A stretch of 64,000 bases of DNA from Scortum barcoo (Eukaryota > Chordata > Actinopteri > Centrarchiformes > Terapontidae). Position numbers and translations under genes: made by a program. The notes beneath the pieces were generated by a model. It worked only from the letters and a program-made list of their open reading frames with translations. It made no database searches and was not told the origin of the DNA. Where the stretch lies: contig CM041547.1 in the NCBI GenBank assembly GCA_023238725.1, forward strand, positions 15,949,644 to 16,013,643, in the 5' to 3' direction. This document shows positions 57,634-64,000 of this stretch, one piece after another. The first letter of the stretch is position 1, and every line of letters starts with the position of its first letter.

Positions 57634-57805
57634 CACAATGACAGGTTTCAATAGCCCTTTAGTGCAAACACATCCTACTGCTGTATATATCATATATAAC
57701 TAACATTTGCCCTGATGTTATTGGCTGTAGATGACCTTAGTTTGAGTCCAGTATACATCAACATGAATTAAAAATAAATCAGAAAAATATTTAATCATTA
57801 CTCAC

Positions 57806-57857
57806 CAGAAGTTACTGTGACTTGTGTGCCTTTCCCCCAGTAGTCAAAGTAACTATA
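57806..57857 (-). CDS. JH1 segment (no recognisable RSS)
   Basis: Reads YFDYWGKGTQVTVTS (Gln where the others have Met), donor TCTG|gtgagt. The flank where heptamer and nonamer should be is a TA-rich stretch (tatatagtattatatatt) with no match, so rearrangement looks unlikely. An exact octamer lies about 50 bp upstream. Confidence 0.8.
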
Positions 57858-57907
57858 TAGTATTATATATTAGTATATACACAGTAATATGTTACAATCT
57901 GCTTCCA

Positions 57908-57915
57908 ATGCAAAT
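57908..57915. promoter_or_regulatory. Octamer upstream of JH1
   Basis: Perfect ATGCAAAT on the plus strand (ATTTGCAT on the coding strand). It could mark a germline D-J promoter or part of the intronic enhancer region; octamers work in both orientations. Confidence 0.5.
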
Positions 57916-57919
57916 ACTA

Positions 57920-58530
57920 AAAGAGACCAAAAAGCACACATGTTTCTCTGACAAAGCAACTCCCTATTCTATGAACCACTTCCCTTGAGATATTAATTTT
58001 CTGTGGTCTTGGTTATATAAAATGTGTGTTTTCCAACTGTTAGCGCACACTTCCTCCTCCCCTCCACACCAAGCTTGTGTCAGCTTCAGTTTTTGCAGCA
58101 TGGAGTCCAGTTCGGCCCAGTTACTATTAAACTTTAAACTTTACTATTAAACTTTACTATTAAAAAGTTAATGGTATATGGTATTATAATGATAATGAGT
58201 CCATCTTTTCACCTTTTAGATTCACAGATTAAAATAATTTACTTCTTTGCACGTGTTCACTTGATCTTTCACTTCAATCAGCTGTACTGTCCATTCTACA
58301 GGTATCTATTATTAAGGTTTTCCATTAACTAATCTTCAAGCCTTGTGTATTTTTTAATTTAACATTTTATTTAACATTTTCTTGCTTTTAGTCACATCAA
58401 GTTTTTCACTCCTAATAAATGACAATCTGCCATGCTTTCAACACACTGCACACTGTTGTCTTTGATATGGTGTGCTCAGGATGTGCTCTAGTAAGGCTTT
58501 GGTTCATTTGTCCCCTACACTCCCCCTTCA
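57920..58530. other. Upstream of JH, no D segment found
   Basis: I searched for paired heptamers with 12-bp spacers and found none here or up to 64000. D segments are short, so absence is not proven. Confidence 0.5.
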
Positions 58531-58539
58531 ACTTTACCT

Positions 58540-59640
58540 CTCAGTTCAAAAAAAGCAGAAAAGCAGCTGGGGAGGATAAACTAGACCACATTAATTGCTG
58601 AACAAATATGCACATATAGCTTTAATCTATCTGTGTGCAGATTTCTATAGGTCTGGAAATCAGCACATGTTGTCTCAGTTAGTCCCCAGATAGACATGTA
58701 GTCTAGCTAAAGTCCTGGAGTCATTAATTAATAACCAACTCAAATCACACCAATCTGGCTTCAGAGCTAAACATAGTACTGTCACTGCTATTACTTTGGT
58801 TATAAATGATACAGTTTCTGCTGTTGAGAGACACAAATATTGTGCTGCCCTCTTTGCTATGCTCCTACAGAGGTTTTTTTTGGAAATTGATTGTTCTTAC
58901 TGTTCATTTTTATAAATTATCTGTATTTTTACCACTGTCAATGGGGGTTCCACAAGGTTCAGTATTGGGTCCTGTCTTGTTCACAATTTGTACTAACAAT
59001 ATTATATCTTTGATAACATGGTATAGTTTGTATTGTGTGTCACTAATGAGGCACAATCAGCCACTGAAAGCCTTCAACAAGCTTTTGATTAACTGCAAGA
59101 TTTTAATTTGACACATTTTAATTTGGGGCAGCACAGTGGTGTAGTGGTTAGCACTGCTGCCTCACAGCAAGAAGGGTTCTGGGTTCAATCCCTGGTTGAC
59201 ACAGGTGTGGAGTTTGCATGTTCTCCCTGTGTCTGCCTCTCTAGGTACTCCAGCTTATAGTTTGAAATTAGTCCTGAACTCAAACAAGACAAGAAATATA
59301 TGCTATTCTCTGGAATCAGAGTTATCATCAACAAGAGTTTGCATATTGCCACTCTGAATGGACATAGTATTGAGAGTATACTCTTGATATCTGGCTGGAT
59401 CAAAAAGTACTTTAAACTTCATTTGACTGTCTGGGATTATGGTGACATTATCTATAGACGTGCCTCTTCCTGCACCCTTAAAAACCCTAGGATCAGTTTA
59501 TCACTACACCCTAAGATATACGGTGATAGTTATTCTACTTATCATTGCATCTTGTATGAAAAGGTTGGGGGGACATCTCCAAAAATAGGATGTGACAAGC
59601 ATTTCTATTTATTTCTAAATGTATAAAATGGAACATTGTA
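58540..59640 (+). mobile_element. Degraded LINE with RT remnants
   Basis: Plus-strand fragments in several frames: SRKAAGEDKLDHI, then AKVLESLINNQLKSHQSGFRAKHST, the RT motif GVPQGSVLGPVLFTI, and the C-terminal part SGIRVIINKSLHIATLNGHSIE, WDYGDIIYRRASSCTLK and TYHCILYEKVGG. A SINE-like unit is inserted at 59127-59255. Confidence 0.75.
59127..59255 (+). repeat. tRNA-derived SINE-like repeat
   Basis: Begins ggggcagcacagtggtgtag, has a box-A-like tggtgtagtggttagcac and a box-B-like gggttcaatccc, then gtttgcatgttctccctgtg, a common fish repeat. It interrupts the LINE. Confidence 0.6.
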
Positions 59641-60179
59641 CAACACACAATGCAGCCACAATGGGATGGGGGGTGGGGGTGAAGGGGCTGCATTAGGGTG
59701 CATGTTATACATCCACAGGTAAATGTTTCTGTATTTACGGTGGTTTTTTTGATTTCTGAATCTAGTGTCTTCATATTTTGTTGAAATCTCGGTTGGCTCG
59801 TGAAGGTAAGGAAATAAGGAAATCAAAACTCACAAAAACACAAAAACAATATGTACAATAAACAGTAGTAATAATAAGATAAGAAGAAACAGTATTTACA
59901 TACACAGTCCTCACCCAGTTAGATGTGCAGTGGTGAGGTGTTATTGCACAGGTGTATATGAATATAAGTATTGCTGCAGATGTTGATATTGTTATTGCAC
60001 AGATATGATTTCAGAGTATAAATAAATGAGTGGAATGAAAAGACCATGAAGCTATGCAAACAAAGCAAACTAGGACATCAGTAAACATCAGTGCATTGAT
60101 GAACATCAGTAAACATCAGTCCTACTGTGATATGAAAGTGCTTGGTTACAATTACAGATTCATAGTGCATTATGCAGTC

Positions 60180-62400
60180 TAACAGCATTTGGGATGAAGG
60201 ACCTGTGGAAGCGCTCCTTCCTACACCTTTAGGTGTCTGAGTCTGTTTACTGAAAGGAGCTGCTTAAGGCCCCCACAGTCTGATGCAGAGGGTGGGAGGA
60301 GTTGTCCATGATAGTGGACAGTTTGGCTAGAGCCCTCCTCTTCCCTGTCACCTCGATGGAGTCCAGGGGGCAGCATCACAGACTGAGCTGGCTCTTCAGT
60401 CAGTTGAGCCTCTTCTTGTCCCTTGTTTATTGTCTGCAGACTAGCGGGCATTTTCTTTGTTGTACAGTCTGACAGCAGCAGGCAGGAAGGACCTTGTATG
60501 TCCACACTCTCTCAATGTCAAGTCCCTGGATGTTCACCAGGTGCAATGTTGGATGAGGGTTTCCTGCTGTAAGTCGATCACCATCTCCTTTGTCTTGCTG
60601 GCATTTACTTGAAGGTGATTCAGCTCACACCAGGTCGACAAAGTCTATGATGATGACCTTTCCTGTACTCACAGTCGTTCCCCTCTGACACACATCCCAC
60701 AATGGCAGTGTCGTCGGAGAACTTCTGGAGGTGGCAACTGTCCGTGGAGTACGTGAAGTCCGATGTGTACAGGGTGAAGAGGAAAGGTGAGTGGACTGTT
60801 CCCTGGGGGGCACCCTGTGCTGCAGACCACCACATCGGACACACAGTCCTGCAGCCTCACAAACTGGGGTCTGTCAATGAGGTAGTTGGTGACCCATGCA
60901 GCCAGCTGGTCACTGGCCCCGCTCTCTCCAGCTTTACCCTGAGCAGTGAGGGGTGGATGGTGTTGAAAGCGCTGGAGAAGTCAAAAAAGGTAATCCTCAC
61001 AGTGTTTCCAGAGTCTTGATGATGACGGCATCATCCAGCCCAATGCCGGGTTGGTATGCAAACTGCAGGGGATCTATGTTTGGGCTCACCAGGGGGCGGA
61101 GGTGCTTGAGGAACGATGCTCTCCAGTGTCTTCATCAGGTGAGACGTTAAGGCCACGGGTCTGAAGTGGTTGGGCTCCTTGGGGCGCGAAGTTTTGGGGA
61201 CTGGAACCACACAAGAAGTCTTCCACAAGGACAGGAACTCTTTCCAGACTCAGGCTCAGGTTAAAGATGTAGCAGACCACCTGACAGAGCTGGTCTGCAC
61301 AGTCCTGGAAGAGTCTGGTGCTGATACCATCAGGACCCGTGGCTTTCCTGGCTTTGATCTTCTTCAGCTGCGTTCTTCACCTGATCCACTGTAGGTGTGA
61401 AGAGATTTGGGGAGGGAAGGGGTGGAGGAGTGGAGCACTGTAGAGATGGTGGTGAAGGATGGGGGGAGGGTGGTGAGAGCCCCAGAGATGGTGGAGGTGT
61501 TGATGGTGGTGAGGGGGCGTGCAGGCAGAGGGAGCTGGAGGTGGGCTGGTCTGTGCTCAGGCTGAGGGGGGTGGAGGTGGGCCCAGTATCAAATCTGTTG
61601 AAGAACAGATTTAGCTTGTTGGCCCAGTCTCTGTCTCCCAGGTTCAGGGTTCCTCCTCTCGTTTTTACCCTGTCCTGAGATAGCCCTTTGGAGCCCTCTC
61701 CAAACCTCCCTTGTGTTGTTTTGCTGCAGGTGGTCCTCCATTTTCCTCCTGTAGCTGGCCTTGCACTCTTTGATCTTCCATTTAAGATCCATCTGCACCC
61801 TCCTCAGTTCTTCTCTGTCGCCAGATTGGAAGGCCCAACTTTTCTTTTCTCAGCAGCAAGGCTCTCAGATCAGGAGTCACCCAGGGCTTGTTGTTTGAGA
61901 AACACCGTACCCTCTTGGTGGGCACGGTGGTTTCTACACAGAAGTTTATGTAATCTGTGATGCAGTCCGTTAAACTATCAATGTCCTGTTCGTGTGGCCC
62001 ACAGAGCACCTCCCAGTCCGTGGTGTCAAAACAGTCCCTCAGTGCATCACACTGGCCTCCTCAGACCACTGCTTCACACGCCTTTTGTTGGGGGGCTGTC
62101 TCTTCACCACAGGTGTGTAAACAGGGCACAGATGGACCAGGTTGTGATCTGAGAGGCACAGCGGGGGGAGGGGTGATGAGCTGTAGGCGCCTGCTGTGTT
62201 TGCATACAGCAGGTCCAGAGTTTTATTGTCCCTGGTGCAGCAGTTCACGTACTGGTGGAAGTTGGGGAGAGTGGCAGACAGGGAAGCGTGGTTAAAATCC
62301 CCTGAAGTTATGAGGAGAAAGGCTTGAGGATGCTCTGTCTGAAGTCTGTGCCACAACACTGTGGAGAAGCTCGCAGGCTGCATGAGCCTCTGCATGTAGT
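60180..62400 (-). mobile_element. L2/Rex-like LINE, minus strand, degraded
   Basis: On the minus strand, 62395-62039 encodes the endonuclease C-terminus (FLLITSGDFNHAS, DNKTLDLLYANTAGAY, LSDHNLVHL). 62009-61589 is the linker (ITDYINFCVETTVP, FSNNKPWVTPDLRALL). 61228-60620 is RT (EPNHFRPVALTSHLMKTLE, GAPQGTVHSPFLFTLYTSDF, FSDDTAIVG in place of the YADD box). Related to the fragment at 6476-8165. Many frame breaks. Confidence 0.8.
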
Positions 62401-64000
62401 ACGGCCAGATGCTAACAGCCAGCAGCTCAATGTCCCTGGTACATCATTGCTCCTTCACATGTGTCCCGGGTTATACCATTTGTTTTTCACAAACAGCGCA
62501 ATTCTGCAGGAAAACCAGGTCCATCATTGCAGATCGTATGCAAGTCAAGGGAAACTTTAGAAACTCCACTCAGCTGTTGCAATCGATATGGGCACAGTGT
62601 ACCATAAAAACTCTGCTTAGACGTTACCACTTAATTCTCAAAACACCTGAAAGTATGTGTGGGGGTATCCCCCCATTCCTGTGCCAGTGATGGAGACAAA
62701 GTACAAAACCGAGCTCCTCCAGTTACCGGATTTATAATCCTTATGCCTTATTTTAAATTGGTATTACTCAGTTGGACCACTACATGCTGTGCTGTGGGAA
62801 AACAAATGGTATGTATTAGAATAGAATTTTTCAAATGATTATGAATAATTTTCAAACAATAAAAATCCAGTCTCTCCAGCTAGCCTTTGTGTAATATGTT
62901 ATCATGCATCATCAGTGCTGGTGTCTGAGCCTTTGGCCTTCAGTCTAAAGTTTCAATTTGTTAACTGAAGAAGGAAGCACCTGTTGTGGTGAGGACTGTT
63001 TCCTCAGTGTTACATAGATAATACATAGAAAATACATAGAAAAAAATATAGCTTAACCAGAAAGGATGTTGATAACCACAAGTCCAAAATGTACAGGCAT
63101 TTTCATTTCTCTTTTGATAGTATCTCAAATTGAAGTTGAATAGTATTTGTGTATAACTCTGTATGTCAGTTAGTATAGATGAACATTTAAAGTTATGGTT
63201 TGCAAATAGTAGTTTATATAATAATTAAATTATGGTGGCTGGCATCTGCAAACTTGCAGCAAGTTAAGAAAATATATGCAAATTAGGAAAATATCTTCAA
63301 CAACAACATATATGCAGCATTCAGAAAACACAATGCAAACAAAGAAATGTGCTGCAAATACAGAAAATAACATCAGAAGTGCTTCCAGAGGACGCTGAAA
63401 AGTGCTGAACACATTTTTGAGCCATGGTTTGTGACTCATGAAGTTTTTGACATCTGGTTTGTGCATCATCCTTTTATGTTTCTGTTGTGGATTTCTGATT
63501 TCGACTCCTGCTTTACTCTGAGCATGCATTGATAATGACCTCTGCACATGTCAGTCATTTCTATTTGTGACACCCAAAATCCCTCAGAGCCCCAGTACTG
63601 GATCTCATTATCATTACAATGCTTGACCTACTGTAGGCTATACCTTGGGATATTTCTAGTCTGTTAATGCTCATACGATCATTATGCAGGTTCTCAGATA
63701 TGATTAAAATGACTGATAGAATTTAAGGCACTTTGTGGTGCATGGTGCTCTTTTGAAAAATGCTCCATGCATGTTCTTACATTAGAAATTAATAAAAAGG
63801 GGAGGCCTACTCAAAAGGAGTGTCCTGACTCTTGTTGATACTCTTGTGTTTTTTACACTGTCAGCTGTTGGTTACAGTCAGATAGCACTGAAGCGGAGTA
63901 ACTTTGAGTCAACCATGGCTCATTTTCCAAAGTACTGAGTGTGCCTCACTCCCAAAGTAAAAGCTATTTAAAAATGTATTCATTTCCAAGTCATGAGTCA
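62400..64000. other. Right-edge region, no gene seen
   Basis: No Ig homology, ORF or RNA gene recognised. Confidence 0.5.

Noticed and set aside
59136..59160. cacagtg followed by sequence as a possible D-segment RSS
   Set aside because: It lies within a common SINE-like fish repeat and has no nonamer at 12 or 23 bp.
62590..62620. cacagtgtaccataaaaact as a D-type 12-RSS
   Set aside because: The A-rich stretch is at the wrong distance, there is no second heptamer, and it is close to a degraded LINE.

Overview
This window is part of an immunoglobulin heavy-chain (IGH) locus from a bony fish, most likely a percomorph teleost. The evidence is direct. On the minus strand there are six JH-like segments, the four exons of IgM (C-mu 1-4) with a secretory tail and separate membrane exons, and seven IgD (C-delta) exons plus a membrane exon. 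There are also about 17 VH segments or relics of four sequence families, many with recognisable 23-bp-spacer recombination signal sequences (RSS) and octamer promoters. The remainder is AT-rich non-coding DNA with fish-type transposons (L2/Rex-like LINEs, a Tc1 element, piggyBac-type and hAT-like insertions, a DIRS-like remnant).

Layout, read in transcription order (right to left): 64.0-57.9 kb holds degraded LINEs and no recognisable D segment. 57.9-56.3 kb holds six JH. 55.9-53.2 kb holds C-mu 1-4 and the secreted terminus, with the mu membrane exons at 52.6-51.45 kb. 50.5-46.1 kb holds C-delta 1-7, and 45.98-45.69 kb the delta membrane exons. After a repeat-rich spacer (45.4-42.3 kb) comes an array of VH segments from 42.2 to 9.9 kb, almost all on the same (minus) strand. 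The left 9 kb is nested repeats. Because the VH array lies 3' of C-delta in the same orientation, the window appears to join two tandem IGH subloci: the J-C end of one and the V cluster of the next. The D-J-C of the left-hand unit would be left of position 1, and the V/D supply for these JH right of 64000. No IgT/IgZ (tau/zeta) exon was seen.

How the parts work together: V (23-RSS), D (12-RSS, not seen here) and J (23-RSS) are joined by RAG. The JH donor is spliced in phase 1 to C-mu 1. IgM is C-mu 1-4 (secreted) or C-mu 1-3 plus TM (membrane, the teleost pattern). IgD is expected to be C-mu 1 spliced to delta 1-7 plus TM, and every donor and acceptor worked out here is phase-compatible.

Points of note: (1) one VH is inverted with a visible inversion breakpoint; (2) C-mu 3 and C-delta 7 each carry one extra nucleotide that breaks the frame, and the same kind of 1-nt excess recurs in VH exons and in an otherwise well preserved Tc1 transposase, so either this unit is decaying or the assembly carries insertion errors; (3) a piggyBac-type element has a paralogous empty site; (4) a VH pseudogene is split by a 616-bp insertion with 8-bp target duplication; (5) two plus-strand exons 13 kb apart might form a small gene encoding a piggyBac-type Cys-rich domain.
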